Positions 1 to 7,739 of a stretch of 44,724 bases of DNA are shown here, one piece after another. The stretch is from positions 1 through 44,724 of the forward strand of contig JANTHR010000009.1 in assembly GCA_024762315.1 (NCBI GenBank), in the 5' to 3' direction. Within the stretch, counting starts at the first letter, position 1, and every line of letters starts with the position of its first letter. The DNA is from Sulfurovum sp. (GTDB lineage Bacteria > Campylobacterota > Campylobacteria > Campylobacterales > Sulfurovaceae). The translations under genes and the position numbers were made by a program. The notes beneath the pieces were generated by a model, which did not search any database, had not been told where the DNA came from, and worked only from the letters and a program-made list of their open reading frames with translations.

Positions 1-1
1 T

Positions 2-508
2 CCAAATAATTGGCCAAAGCAAAAAAAATCTGCCTTAAATGCATTTTATGGAAAAGTGGTTGTCAAAAGTAAGGACAACATCTATTTGACACCTTCTCAT
101 CTCATCAAGATCACCTTCCCCTATCCTCATCGCTTAGCATGGGATAAACGTCAAAAAGTAACTAAAACAACTTGCAATAAAAAAGTAGCAAAAAGTATAG
201 TTCGGGTATTAACTAAAGTATTAAAACACTATGGAATAAAAGAGATCAAAAGACTTGGTCTTGACCTTTATGGCGGATGTTATGCTCCAAGAAAGATGAG
301 GGGAGGCAGTAGCTTGTCAACACATTCCTGGGCTATTGCTCTTGATTATAACCCTGGGGAAAACAAGCTTAAATGGGGAAGAGATAAAGCAAGATTTGCA
401 CAACCGGAATATGATAAATGGTGGGAATTTTGGGAAGAAGAAGGCTGGGTCAGTTTAGGAAGAGAAAAAAATTATGATTGGATGCATATTCAAGCAGCAA
501 AATTATAA
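2..508 (+). CDS. M15-family peptidase / endolysin-like protein (5' end outside window)
   Basis: The C-terminal half matches the M15 (VanY / D-Ala-D-Ala carboxypeptidase, phage endolysin) zinc peptidase fold. STHSWAIALD supplies the H-x6-D zinc ligands, and DWMHIQ near the end supplies the catalytic Asp and last ligand His. The family cleaves peptidoglycan peptides. The reading frame is open back to base 2, and the residues before the GTG at 56 (WPKQKKSALNAFYG) look like the normal N-terminal region of such enzymes. The GTG at 56 is therefore probably not the start, and the gene begins outside the window. It could be a phage-type lysin, a cell-wall recycling enzyme or an effector. The two following same-strand genes are unrecognised and do not settle this. 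Confidence 0.8.
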   Translation, partial: PNNWPKQKKSALNAFYGKVVVKSKDNIYLTPSHLIKITFPYPHRLAWDKRQKVTKTTCNKKVAKSIVRVLTKVLKHYGIKEIKRLGLDLYGGCYAPRKMRGGSSLSTHSWAIALDYNPGENKLKWGRDKARFAQPEYDKWWEFWEEEGWVSLGREKNYDWMHIQAAKL

Positions 509-561
509 TGAATGAGGCTAGACTCGTTTAGAGGTTCTTTTCTGAAGATTTTAACAATGAC

Positions 562-972
562 TTGTATAAATCTTCACTTCTATTATTGAGTCTGGCGATT
601 TCTTGGAAATATAGAAAAAGGGTCAAAGAGGGTGAAAAAAGTTGTCTCCTGTCAGATGATGCCATTGACTATGAAGTTTTCCTCTCTCCTGATGCTGATT
701 GCATAGCTGTCGAAACACTGCTGATGTCAGATCTGCAGGTAGTCAGAATATACAAAAAAGATGTAGATAACTGCTTTAGGCCCTTAAAACATGCAGTTTC
801 TAAAAAACTGTGGCATGATCTTTCAGTAACAAAAGGCTTTTCCATAGACGAAGTGAACCATCCACGTATGAAATTTCTGAAATGGATAGATAACAATCAA
901 ATTTTGATTGAAACTTCAGGTGATATAGATGGTGGATCTATTGATGAAAAGGTTAGTTATGCACTTGAATAA
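562..972 (+). CDS. hypothetical protein
   Basis: This is an unrecognised protein of about 136 residues. The frame opens at 532, just after an in-frame TAG. The only usable start I see is TTG at 562, because the nearby ATG at 557 is in another frame, so the 5' end is uncertain. The N-terminal stretch YKSSLLLLSLAISWKY is hydrophobic, followed by a basic segment and an acidic soluble C-terminal part, which would fit a membrane-anchored or secreted small protein. It lies 54 bp after the M15 peptidase and 21 bp before the next gene, on the same strand, so the three may be co-transcribed. No motif assigns a function, and an immunity or accessory role is only a guess. Confidence 0.45.
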   Translation: MYKSSLLLLSLAISWKYRKRVKEGEKSCLLSDDAIDYEVFLSPDADCIAVETLLMSDLQVVRIYKKDVDNCFRPLKHAVSKKLWHDLSVTKGFSIDEVNHPRMKFLKWIDNNQILIETSGDIDGGSIDEKVSYALE

Positions 973-993
973 TAATATCAAAGGATAAATCTG

Positions 994-1506
994 ATGAATG
1001 AAAAAAAATCATTTTGGGCATCATTGCCAGGTATCTTAACCGGTATTGCCGCGGTATTGACAGCAATCATAGCTATCACAAGTTCTTTATCTCAAATAGG
1101 AATATTTGGAGGAGAGGACCACAAAAACGGCAGTATATTATCTTCACCTATTCCACAGAAACCATCCTGTGGAAGTGTCATTCGGTCACTTTCTGATACA
1201 AAATATCTAGTATTAGGATGGCAACCTGTAGATGGCGCTTCAACTTATACTGTGGAAGCGGATTGTTTTGGTTGTAGTCAATACCCAAATAGTTGGTATA
1301 GCCAATCAGGAACTCCCTGGCATATTAAGACAGGTTTAGGCCTGAGAACACTGCAAAATCCGATATACAGCTCAAAGCTTCACAAAAGGCTAAAAGAAGC
1401 TGGTGGAAAATCATTGCGCTGGCGTGTCTGGGCAGTTGATTCACAAGGCCATGAGGGCAAAAAAAGTCACTGGTGTCAACTGGCTTTTTTTGGCAATCAA
1501 CAGTAA
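994..1506 (+). CDS. single-pass membrane protein with FN3-like periplasmic domain
   Basis: This 170-residue protein has a short cytoplasmic start, one membrane helix at about residues 13-35 (ILTGIAAVLTAIIAIT) and an extracytoplasmic domain. The domain pattern (LGWQPVDGASTYTVEADC, later SLRWRVWAVDSQG) resembles a fibronectin type III-like beta-sandwich, in which W-x-P-V-x-G-A-x-x-Y is a common strand motif. Three cysteines near CFGCS may form a disulphide. An ATG with AAAGGA upstream supports the start. It follows the unrecognised 562 gene closely and faces the histidine kinase gene tail to tail. I do not recognise a named family, and the function is unknown. Confidence 0.65.
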   Translation: MNEKKSFWASLPGILTGIAAVLTAIIAITSSLSQIGIFGGEDHKNGSILSSPIPQKPSCGSVIRSLSDTKYLVLGWQPVDGASTYTVEADCFGCSQYPNSWYSQSGTPWHIKTGLGLRTLQNPIYSSKLHKRLKEAGGKSLRWRVWAVDSQGHEGKKSHWCQLAFFGNQQ

Positions 1507-1638
1507 CTAGAAGATCAGGCAACAGCATTCCTTACACATTTCATCTTCACGCACACTTCTAATTAACAAAAAAGAATTTCAAAAATGTTGCAATGTAAAA
1601 ATACAACAGTGCTTATAAGAAAAAGGAGAATAAAAAAA

Positions 1639-2793
1639 TCAACAAGAAAAACAAATCACAAGTTTCAACCCATCTCCATTAGATATCTTCATCTCTCCAC
1701 CCATCTCTTTGATGGTCAGCCTGATCAGCCTCATGCCCAGGGTATTGCTCTTTTCCAAAGACTCTAGGTCAACCGGTTGTTTGCTTTGCTGATCGTATTT
1801 TAGGATGCAGTTGTTTTCTTCTTTGCTCAGATCTATAGTAATTATTGGTTCTTCATGGTTATCACTCGAAGCATATTTGATGGAATTGGTCAAGAGTTCG
1901 TTAATGACCAGCCCTATTTTCATCATGACTTCCAATGGAAGATAAATGTCATCCGATCGTACAACACTGGAGATGTCATTTCCATAGGTTTGATTCACAA
2001 GCCGGATAAGATTATGCATATAAATGTCAAATTTTATCTTTTCAAGATCATGGGTCTTGTAGAGAGCGTCATGCACCATCCCCATCGCTTCTATTCGAAG
2101 TTTACTTTTCCTTAACACCTCATTGGTATCTTCAGCTTTTCCATTTTCTATGCTCAACATTTGAAGCCCTATCATGGAAGAGATCTTGTTGAGATTATTT
2201 TTGATCCGGTGATGGATCTCTTTAAGCAGGATCTCCTTTTGTCTATTGGCATGTTCCAATGCTTTATAGGTTATCTCTGTAGAAATATGATAAAGGTAGG
2301 CAAACACTGTTGCAATAAAGGAACTTACTATAATATTTGCAAGAGAGACCACCTGAAAAGTAGGATCTTCAGGAAAGGCATAGTGTCCGTACGCACTGAT
2401 CATCAGCCAATAGAGGAGATGGGCTATCGTCATCCATACTGCAGTTCTAAGTTTGAAAAAAAAGAAAAAACCGAAAATAATAAAAAAGGGATAGATCATC
2501 ACAAAGTTGCTGAATTGCTGACTGAGCATCACAAAGGCACTGTCCAGTTCTACGATCAGTATCAGGAAAATAGCATACAACCGTGTATTGCCTGAGCGGA
2601 TATACCCATAAAGCAATGCCGTATTCAATACCGCTATACCCAGTTTTATCCACAAAATAGTCGTATAGCCCATCCATCCCGATACGATACCCAGGACCGA
2701 AAACAATGCTATGGAGGAGAGATAAAGCCCGGTAAGCATGATCTCCTTATGATCCTTACTACGAAAAATCCTTTTTAGACAACCCACAACCAT
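1639..2793 (-). CDS. membrane histidine kinase, HisKA_2 type
   Basis: A sensor kinase. About six hydrophobic segments fill the first ~180 residues, with no obvious periplasmic sensor domain. They are followed by a HisKA_2 dimerisation/phosphoacceptor motif (EIHHRIKNNLNKIS) and an ATPase domain with a clear N box (VINELLTNSIKYA). The expected DNGxG (G1) box is not seen; the corresponding strand reads ILKYDQQSKQP, so ATP handling may be altered. A longer form starting at GTG 2823 is possible, but the ATG at 2793 has AAAAGGA placed correctly and is preferred. It is transcribed divergently from the response regulator at 3047, and the two probably form a two-component pair. Confidence 0.85.
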   Translation of the reverse strand: MVVGCLKRIFRSKDHKEIMLTGLYLSSIALFSVLGIVSGWMGYTTILWIKLGIAVLNTALLYGYIRSGNTRLYAIFLILIVELDSAFVMLSQQFSNFVMIYPFFIIFGFFFFFKLRTAVWMTIAHLLYWLMISAYGHYAFPEDPTFQVVSLANIIVSSFIATVFAYLYHISTEITYKALEHANRQKEILLKEIHHRIKNNLNKISSMIGLQMLSIENGKAEDTNEVLRKSKLRIEAMGMVHDALYKTHDLEKIKFDIYMHNLIRLVNQTYGNDISSVVRSDDIYLPLEVMMKIGLVINELLTNSIKYASSDNHEEPIITIDLSKEENNCILKYDQQSKQPVDLESLEKSNTLGMRLIRLTIKEMGGEMKISNGDGLKLVICFSC

Positions 2794-2899
2794 ATGGTTT
2801 TCATCCTTTTTACTTTTACACACATAATAAAGCTAATAAAATCATTATACACAGATATAGTTTCGAATTTGTTGCATCATATACGTCACTGGCGTTAAA

Positions 2900-2932
2900 G
2901 GTAATACTTAGGTAATGTTTTTGTTCCATAAT
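2900..2932 (+). promoter_or_regulatory. promoter with tandem GTAAT box upstream of riboswitch 1
   Basis: Two GTAAT direct repeats start at 2901 and 2912 (period 11 bp). A T-tract follows, then a possible -10 (CATAAT, 2927-2932) 15 bp after the second repeat; TAATAT at 2939 is an alternative. The block 2901-2922 is 20/22 identical to 3818-3839 in front of the DUF1800 gene, with the same spacing to the -10. Tandem repeats of this period upstream of a -10 are typical of OmpR/PhoB-type activators, so the adjacent winged-helix regulator is the obvious candidate binder. That assignment is an inference. Confidence 0.6.
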
Positions 2933-2948
2933 TCAGAATAATATGTAA

Positions 2949-3020
2949 TCGGGCCAAACCCGTTGTGAAACGGGGACGGAAAGCTTCAGGTCTCCTTTAT
3001 GAGATGGCTGGGTTGCCTAA
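2949..3020 (+). promoter_or_regulatory. cyclic-di-GMP-I (GEMM-I) riboswitch, copy 1
   Basis: The element follows the class I c-di-GMP aptamer consensus. CAAACC is followed by a P2 stem CCCGTT/AACGGG (2959-2964 and 2969-2974) closed by a GTGA GNRA tetraloop. Next come GGGACGGAAAGC and a P3 helix (AGGTCTC at 2988-2994, GAGAT from 3001) with the GGCTGGGTTGCCT 3' strand. It ends about 27 bp before the ATG of the response regulator. No U-tract terminator follows, so translational control is more likely than premature termination. The GACGGAAAGC joining segment differs by one base from the usual GACGCAAAGC. Confidence 0.9.
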
Positions 3021-3046
3021 ATAAAATTGATTTAGTAGGGTTCCAT

Positions 3047-3730
3047 ATGAAAAATAAAAAAACTGTTTTTATTGTAGAAGATGATCTCCTCTCTGCCGAA
3101 TATCTCAAAGAAATTTTGATAAAAGAAAACTATGATGTTTTGGATATTGTAGATACCGCAGAAGAAGCTGTTCAAAAATGCAAAACGATCCAACCCGATA
3201 TCGTGCTGATGGATATCATGCTTAAAGGTCGACTGAGCGGAAGTGAAGCTGCAGTCGAGATCAAACATTTTCATCCAGAATCCAAGATCATCTTTTTGAC
3301 TGCCTATGCTGAACCGGAAATGGTCGACTATGCAGCTAGATCCCAAGCTTGTGCCTATCTTTTGAAACCCTACAGAGAAAAAGAGATCCTGGCTACGATC
3401 AGGGTAATACTCACACAAGATCATACCCCTCTGCCAGAAAAGGAAATGAACTTGATCCCGCTAAAAAACAACTTTGTTTTTGACAGTGAACATAGACGTC
3501 TATATAAGGAAAATAAAGAGGTTCCTCTCTCTTCCAAAAAGCTGAAACTGATAGAACTTCTGGCTAAAAACAAGAACCATACTGTTTCCAATGAACAGAT
3601 CTGTCTCTATGTCTGGAACGAGATGAAAAGCAACAGCACCCTTAGATCACTCATCCATCGTTTCCGCACTGTGATCAACGATGATATCATTACTAATGTC
3701 AATGGAGTCGGTTATAGCATCAGTACATAA
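3047..3730 (+). CDS. response regulator, receiver plus winged-helix DNA-binding domain
   Basis: A 227-residue OmpR/PhoB-type regulator. The receiver domain (residues 1-~125) has the acidic pair EDD near the start, phosphoacceptor Asp56 in VLMDIM, and Lys in LLKPY. The C-terminal ~95 residues (PLSSKKLKLIELLAKNKN, then LRSLIHRFRTVI and NGVGYSI) form a winged helix. The frame extends upstream to 2999, but that extension overlaps the riboswitch, so the ATG at 3047 is chosen. It is expressed behind a c-di-GMP-I riboswitch, opposite a HisKA_2 kinase. Its own promoter box recurs before the downstream DUF1800 operon, suggesting autoregulation and a local target; this is inferred. Confidence 0.9.
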   Translation: MKNKKTVFIVEDDLLSAEYLKEILIKENYDVLDIVDTAEEAVQKCKTIQPDIVLMDIMLKGRLSGSEAAVEIKHFHPESKIIFLTAYAEPEMVDYAARSQACAYLLKPYREKEILATIRVILTQDHTPLPEKEMNLIPLKNNFVFDSEHRRLYKENKEVPLSSKKLKLIELLAKNKNHTVSNEQICLYVWNEMKSNSTLRSLIHRFRTVINDDIITNVNGVGYSIST

Positions 3731-3766
3731 ACATTGTGCTAAGCTTTATTTTTAATTTATACCGGC

Positions 3767-3849
3767 TATAATGATGCACCCAAATAACCATAGTCTCCCT
3801 TTCTGAAAAATACAGGAGTAATACTATGGTAATGTTTTTCAACTAAAAT
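3767..3849 (+). promoter_or_regulatory. promoter region with second tandem GTAAT box
   Basis: GTAAT repeats start at 3818 and 3829 (period 11), followed by a T-tract and TAAAAT at 3844-3849, 15 bp from the second repeat. This is the same geometry as the box at 2901-2932, and 20 of 22 bases of the repeat block match. An additional -10-like TATAAT preceded by GGC lies at 3767-3772 and could be a second start. The region drives riboswitch 2 and the DUF1800/DUF1501 operon. Confidence 0.55.
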
Positions 3850-3854
3850 ACACA

Positions 3855-3938
3855 AGCTAAACCTATCGTGAGGTGGGGACAGAAAGCTATGGGTCTTTTT
3901 GTATCCAAGATATTAAAAGATCGCCAAGTTGCCTATAA
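3855..3938 (+). promoter_or_regulatory. cyclic-di-GMP-I (GEMM-I) riboswitch, copy 2
   Basis: GCTAAACC leads into P2 CCTATC/GGTGGG (3862-3867 and 3872-3877) with a GTGA tetraloop. GGACAGAAAGC follows, then a long P3 helix (GGGTCTTTT pairing with AAAAGATC) and a 3' strand ending GTTGCCTAT. These are the hallmarks of the class I c-di-GMP aptamer. About 95 nt separate it from the ATG at 4034. That leader is pyrimidine-rich and shows no clear intrinsic terminator, so the output mechanism is not evident. Confidence 0.9.
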
Positions 3939-4033
3939 AATATAGTACTTAGTTTAATAATACTTCTTTTCAAGCACTTTCTGTTTTGTCCTTCTCTTTA
4001 CTGTTAAGCCCCATATCAAACCAAAGGATTTTT

Positions 4034-5806
4034 ATGCACAAGTCTCATGCTCTCATAAGATGGATCTCGATCCTCTTTATCTCGCTGTTCTTAACAAACT
4101 GTGGAGGGGGTGGTAGTCCCGGTACTGGCCCTGATGGTACTGCGACAACCCTTGGAGGAGGAACTCCTCCCACAACTATGGGGAGTGATAGTTCCGGTAC
4201 TACTACTGGTGGTACTGCGACAACCACTGGAGGAGGAACTCCTCCCACAACTACGAATGATGAGTTTTCACAATCAGAATACAGGGGTCTAGCCTTCTAT
4301 TATAAGAACATGCCTTCTTCTGAGTATAAGCTAAATCAGTTGACCGATGCTGAGTTCAATGGGTTGAATGCGTCACAAAAACTGCAAGTTGCGGATAAAC
4401 TTCTTAGTACACTCTTTTTTGGCTACCCGCTCAAAGAGCTTCAGGAAAAAATTGATTCCGGTAATTTCATTGAAAGTATCAGAACCGGTCTGGATGAAGA
4501 TAAAACAGACAAAGAATGGCTTGAAAATTATATTTTGGATGAAGATAAATTTACCCAGTATGACAGATGGAACGAACCGCAGGCCATTACGATCCTAAGC
4601 CGTTTCTTTGCTATGAAGGACCTTGACAGCTACTTCTTAAAAAACTGGGTTGCCTATATCTTGACCCAGACGATCATGTTCTCTCCGGCGTATGAACTTG
4701 AATCTACCCATACCCCTAATATTTCCAGAGTCTATAACCGTATTGTAACAATGCTCAATGTAGACAGCGGTATGAGATACATCACTTATGTGCATATGAT
4801 GAGTGAAGACAACTGGAGACGTTTTAGAAGTCCTGAGGACAACGGTAGAGAAATGATGGAGATCTTTACACTCGATATGGATGACTCACATGTACCACTG
4901 GCAGGTCAGGCATTAAAAAACTGGAAACTCAATACAGACAGTGATACGCTGGAAGTGAGCCTGAACCAAAATACGAAACCGTTACAACTTTTCGGTACCA
5001 CCATCTATAATGGTGATGATTTTTACCGTGAGCTTGCAAAATCTGATGCATTTACCAAAGGGGTGACAAAAAGACTGGTCGATTTCTTCTTCCCCGAAAC
5101 AAGCGATACAAAGAAACAACAGATCACCGATACCATTATTGCGAGTAAGCCGGAGGCATGGCAGGATATTTTATTGCAGATCGTTTTCTCCGAAGAGTAC
5201 CTGCTACATACGCATCGGGCAAAAAGTGCGGAAGAGACTTTTTACTCATTGGCTAAAAAAATAGATTATAAACATCGCAAAAGTACCATTTCCTATTTCA
5301 AAGAGGGACTGGAAGAGATGCATCAAGCAACCATGAAATATAAACTTGGAAAATTAAAACGTGTACCTTTGGACACACTCTCTTTTGCCTACTATAACAA
5401 ATTCATGAGAGAGCAGGTATTGCTTAGACGATCAAACCCTGAGAAAACAAATGATTTTGATGCATGGGACAGACAGGGATGGAGTGATGATTTCATAGCG
5501 AATGACAATTTCACTCTTGATAGCAACAGTGATACAGCAAGTCTGGATACTTTTGTGAACTACCTCTTTAAATCTACTGTTGCAAGAGAAGCGACCAGTG
5601 AAGAATTAAAACTTTTCAGAGACCATATGATAGAGAGCAGAGACGGTAAACAACTTTTCCGCTATGAGTTCAATATGTTCGTCACCTATGATGATGCAGA
5701 GAAACAAGCAAAAAGAAGAGAAGAGAATAAAAGAAATATTGCATTCATTGTATTGGACTATATTTCAAGATTAGATATGACATACGCACAAAGAGAGGCG
5801 AAATAA
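4034..5806 (+). CDS. DUF1800-family lipoprotein
   Basis: A 590-residue exported protein. The ATG at 4034 is preferred to 3986 because AAAGGA precedes it and it gives a clean lipoprotein signal (ISILFISLFLTNC, lipobox LTNC). A Gly/Thr/Pro linker carrying a duplicated unit follows. The main domain carries the DUF1800 signature GREMMEIFTLD with a following QALKNWKL (usually ARELLEL-T-LG ... ALTGW). DUF1800 is an uncharacterised family often encoded beside DUF1501, as here, with 1 bp between the genes. Biochemical function is unknown. Control by a c-di-GMP riboswitch suggests a role at the cell surface in the sessile state. Confidence 0.8.
   Translation: MHKSHALIRWISILFISLFLTNCGGGGSPGTGPDGTATTLGGGTPPTTMGSDSSGTTTGGTATTTGGGTPPTTTNDEFSQSEYRGLAFYYKNMPSSEYKLNQLTDAEFNGLNASQKLQVADKLLSTLFFGYPLKELQEKIDSGNFIESIRTGLDEDKTDKEWLENYILDEDKFTQYDRWNEPQAITILSRFFAMKDLDSYFLKNWVAYILTQTIMFSPAYELESTHTPNISRVYNRIVTMLNVDSGMRYITYVHMMSEDNWRRFRSPEDNGREMMEIFTLDMDDSHVPLAGQALKNWKLNTDSDTLEVSLNQNTKPLQLFGTTIYNGDDFYRELAKSDAFTKGVTKRLVDFFFPETSDTKKQQITDTIIASKPEAWQDILLQIVFSEEYLLHTHRAKSAEETFYSLAKKIDYKHRKSTISYFKEGLEEMHQATMKYKLGKLKRVPLDTLSFAYYNKFMREQVLLRRSNPEKTNDFDAWDRQGWSDDFIANDNFTLDSNSDTASLDTFVNYLFKSTVAREATSEELKLFRDHMIESRDGKQLFRYEFNMFVTYDDAEKQAKRREENKRNIAFIVLDYISRLDMTYAQREAK
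4136..4253 (+). repeat. 43-bp direct repeat encoding Gly/Thr/Pro linker
   Basis: The segments 4136-4178 and 4211-4253 are identical at 41 of 43 positions, with a 75-bp (25-codon) period inside the linker of the DUF1800 lipoprotein. Each encodes GTATT-x-GGGTPPTT. In-frame duplications of this kind can change linker length by slippage or recombination. Confidence 0.85.
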
Positions 5807-5807
5807 C

Positions 5808-7163
5808 ATGAAAAGAAGAGACTTTATAAAATTATCATTGGCAGCCGGTTCAGCCATATTGCTGCCTGATTTTACCTATGCTGCAACATTAGACATAAGC
5901 AAGATCAATTTTTCACAAAATGACAACAATGCACAAACGATCATTATCTTTATGTATGGGGGTGCAAGCCAGTTAGCCGGGAATATCACAAATATAGATG
6001 AGATCAAGAACAAATCCCAAAGCAGTTATGATGACTACTTCAGGGGTATTACGCCAACCAAAAACGGTTGCTGGCAGGAAGCAGGCGGCACCGCAATGGA
6101 AGCCCTCATTGACAATGGGGATATGACGATCTTTAGATGTTGCTATTCAGCCGTAAGAGAAGCTGCAGGCAATAAAGCACACGGTGAATGTACGGCTCAA
6201 AACCAAAAAGGTTCATTTGATGAAGACAGTGCGGGCATACTTGCCAACCTTGCACAAATTCTCGAAGCCAATAAAGTAGTAGATGCAAATACCCTTATGC
6301 CGTTTGTCACAATGGAAGGAGAATCCAAATTCTATCTTGAAGGAAACAAACCGGTCCCTGGTTACCTAAAACCCATCGGGATCAATGAAAGTTTTGAAAA
6401 TCCCTATAAAAGAGATGTAAGACGGTGGACTTACTATACTCAAGCGGAACGTGAAATAGAAAACTACAGTGAAAATAACAGTAGTGGTTTTGACCCTGCC
6501 CTGGATGGGAAGATGAATACACTGGCACAACAGAATAATTTACCGGGAAAAATCAAAGATGCTTTTGGAAGAAGGGGTCAGTTAAGTGATTTTATTGATT
6601 CTATTGCAGATTCTGTAACCCCTGACCTGGGAGCTGATGCCTATCCTGATAATGGTTTTTCCAAAAAAATAGAAGCTGCCATCAAACTTCTCGTTAAAAA
6701 CCCTGATACAAAAGTTGTAACGATCGGAACCGGAGGCCTAGGCGGATGGGATGACCATAATGAAGCTAGAGATTATGTGACCAGGATGGAGAGACTTTTC
6801 GGTTCATTAAAATCAGCTATGGCACACCTTAAGGCAGCAGGAAAAGAACAAAATATCAATATTATGGTCTTTGGCGAATTTGGACGTAATGTTAATCTAA
6901 ACTCTGCGAAAGGCTGGGATCACGGAAATCTTCAAAACCTCTATGTTTTAGGCGGTAAAGGATACTTTAACCATAAAGGTGTTGTAGGAGAAACGATCGT
7001 TGATGATCCCGGAAGCATCAATAGACTCTGGCTCAAACCAAAAAGCGGCACCTACTGGTTTGAACCGCTAAGTATCGCTGCAACACTCTATAAAATTTAC
7101 GGGATAGACAATCCGGAAATACTTACTAACGGCAATAAAGAAATAAGCCAACTCTTTATCTAA
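5808..7163 (+). CDS. DUF1501-family Tat-exported protein
   Basis: A 451-residue protein with a twin-arginine signal peptide (MKRRDFIKLSLAAGSAI, likely cleaved after TYA near residue 25). The mature protein carries DUF1501 features: an MYGGASQ opening, a GGLGGWDDHNEA central motif and FGEFGRN followed by GWDHGNLQN. DUF1501 belongs to the alkaline-phosphatase-like superfamily, and the conserved Asp/His/Glu residues suggest a metal site. It starts 1 bp after the DUF1800 stop, so the pair is translationally coupled and shares the upstream riboswitch. Tat export implies folding, perhaps with metal loading, in the cytoplasm. Substrate unknown. Confidence 0.85.
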   Translation: MKRRDFIKLSLAAGSAILLPDFTYAATLDISKINFSQNDNNAQTIIIFMYGGASQLAGNITNIDEIKNKSQSSYDDYFRGITPTKNGCWQEAGGTAMEALIDNGDMTIFRCCYSAVREAAGNKAHGECTAQNQKGSFDEDSAGILANLAQILEANKVVDANTLMPFVTMEGESKFYLEGNKPVPGYLKPIGINESFENPYKRDVRRWTYYTQAEREIENYSENNSSGFDPALDGKMNTLAQQNNLPGKIKDAFGRRGQLSDFIDSIADSVTPDLGADAYPDNGFSKKIEAAIKLLVKNPDTKVVTIGTGGLGGWDDHNEARDYVTRMERLFGSLKSAMAHLKAAGKEQNINIMVFGEFGRNVNLNSAKGWDHGNLQNLYVLGGKGYFNHKGVVGETIVDDPGSINRLWLKPKSGTYWFEPLSIAATLYKIYGIDNPEILTNGNKEISQLFI

Positions 7164-7169
7164 ACAAAC

Positions 7170-7739
7170 CTATATCTTCACTCTCGCTTCCAACGCACGC
7201 GAGAGTGACATAACATCGATATTCTCCAACTCTACTCCTGTAGGAACACCCTGAGCGATCTTCGTAAATCTAATATCCAATCCGGTAAGTTTATCTTCTA
7301 TATAAAGGATCATGGTATCTGTCGCAATACTCGGAGGAAAAGCAAAGATCACTTCATCTACTCCCCCTACAGCATAAAAAAGATGGGCTTCATCAAGATC
7401 ACGTACTTCCGAGATCACATAATAGACCCCGTCAAACTGCCCACTCTCTTCAATGGTCAATATATCTTTTGCACTTTGGACGATGCAGAGTTTTGAGCTG
7501 TCACGGTACGGGTCGGAACAGATAGAACAGAGTTCATCTTCACTCATATTATGGCATTTGCTGCATTTTTGTATGCTGTTGATCCCGGTTTCGAGTGCAT
7601 GCGCCAGCTTCATTCCGGCAAAACCATCTTCCATCACAGCATGGTAGGCTAAACGGATCGCAGTTTTTTTACCTATGGAAGGCAAAGATGCAAAAGCATC
7701 TACAAGGTTTTCAAATGCTTCTATCTTATATTTTTTCAT
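7170..7739 (-). CDS. recR: recombination protein RecR
   Basis: A 189-residue RecR, a component of RecFOR gap repair that loads RecA at single-stranded gaps. It has an N-terminal helix-hairpin-helix (LPSIGKKTAIRLAYH), a four-cysteine zinc finger (CSKCHN ... LCSIC), and a Toprim domain beginning CIVQSAKDIL with VISEVRDLDEAH. The length is a little shorter than the ~200 of E. coli, usual for Campylobacterota. Its start overlaps the end of the upstream Dabb gene by 14 bp, indicating one transcript. It ends 6 bp from the convergent DUF1501 stop, and I see no terminator hairpin in that gap. Confidence 0.95.
   Translation of the reverse strand: MKKYKIEAFENLVDAFASLPSIGKKTAIRLAYHAVMEDGFAGMKLAHALETGINSIQKCSKCHNMSEDELCSICSDPYRDSSKLCIVQSAKDILTIEESGQFDGVYYVISEVRDLDEAHLFYAVGGVDEVIFAFPPSIATDTMILYIEDKLTGLDIRFTKIAQGVPTGVELENIDVMSLSRALEARVKI

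Noticed and set aside
2999..3046. Upstream extension of the response regulator to 2999
   Set aside because: It would translate the 3' half of the c-di-GMP aptamer. The receiver domain begins normally at the ATG at 3047.
4045..4248. Antisense Pro/Val-rich open frame opposite the DUF1800 N-terminus
   Set aside because: It is the mirror of the Gly/Thr repeat linker, has no ribosome-binding site and overlaps a well-supported gene.
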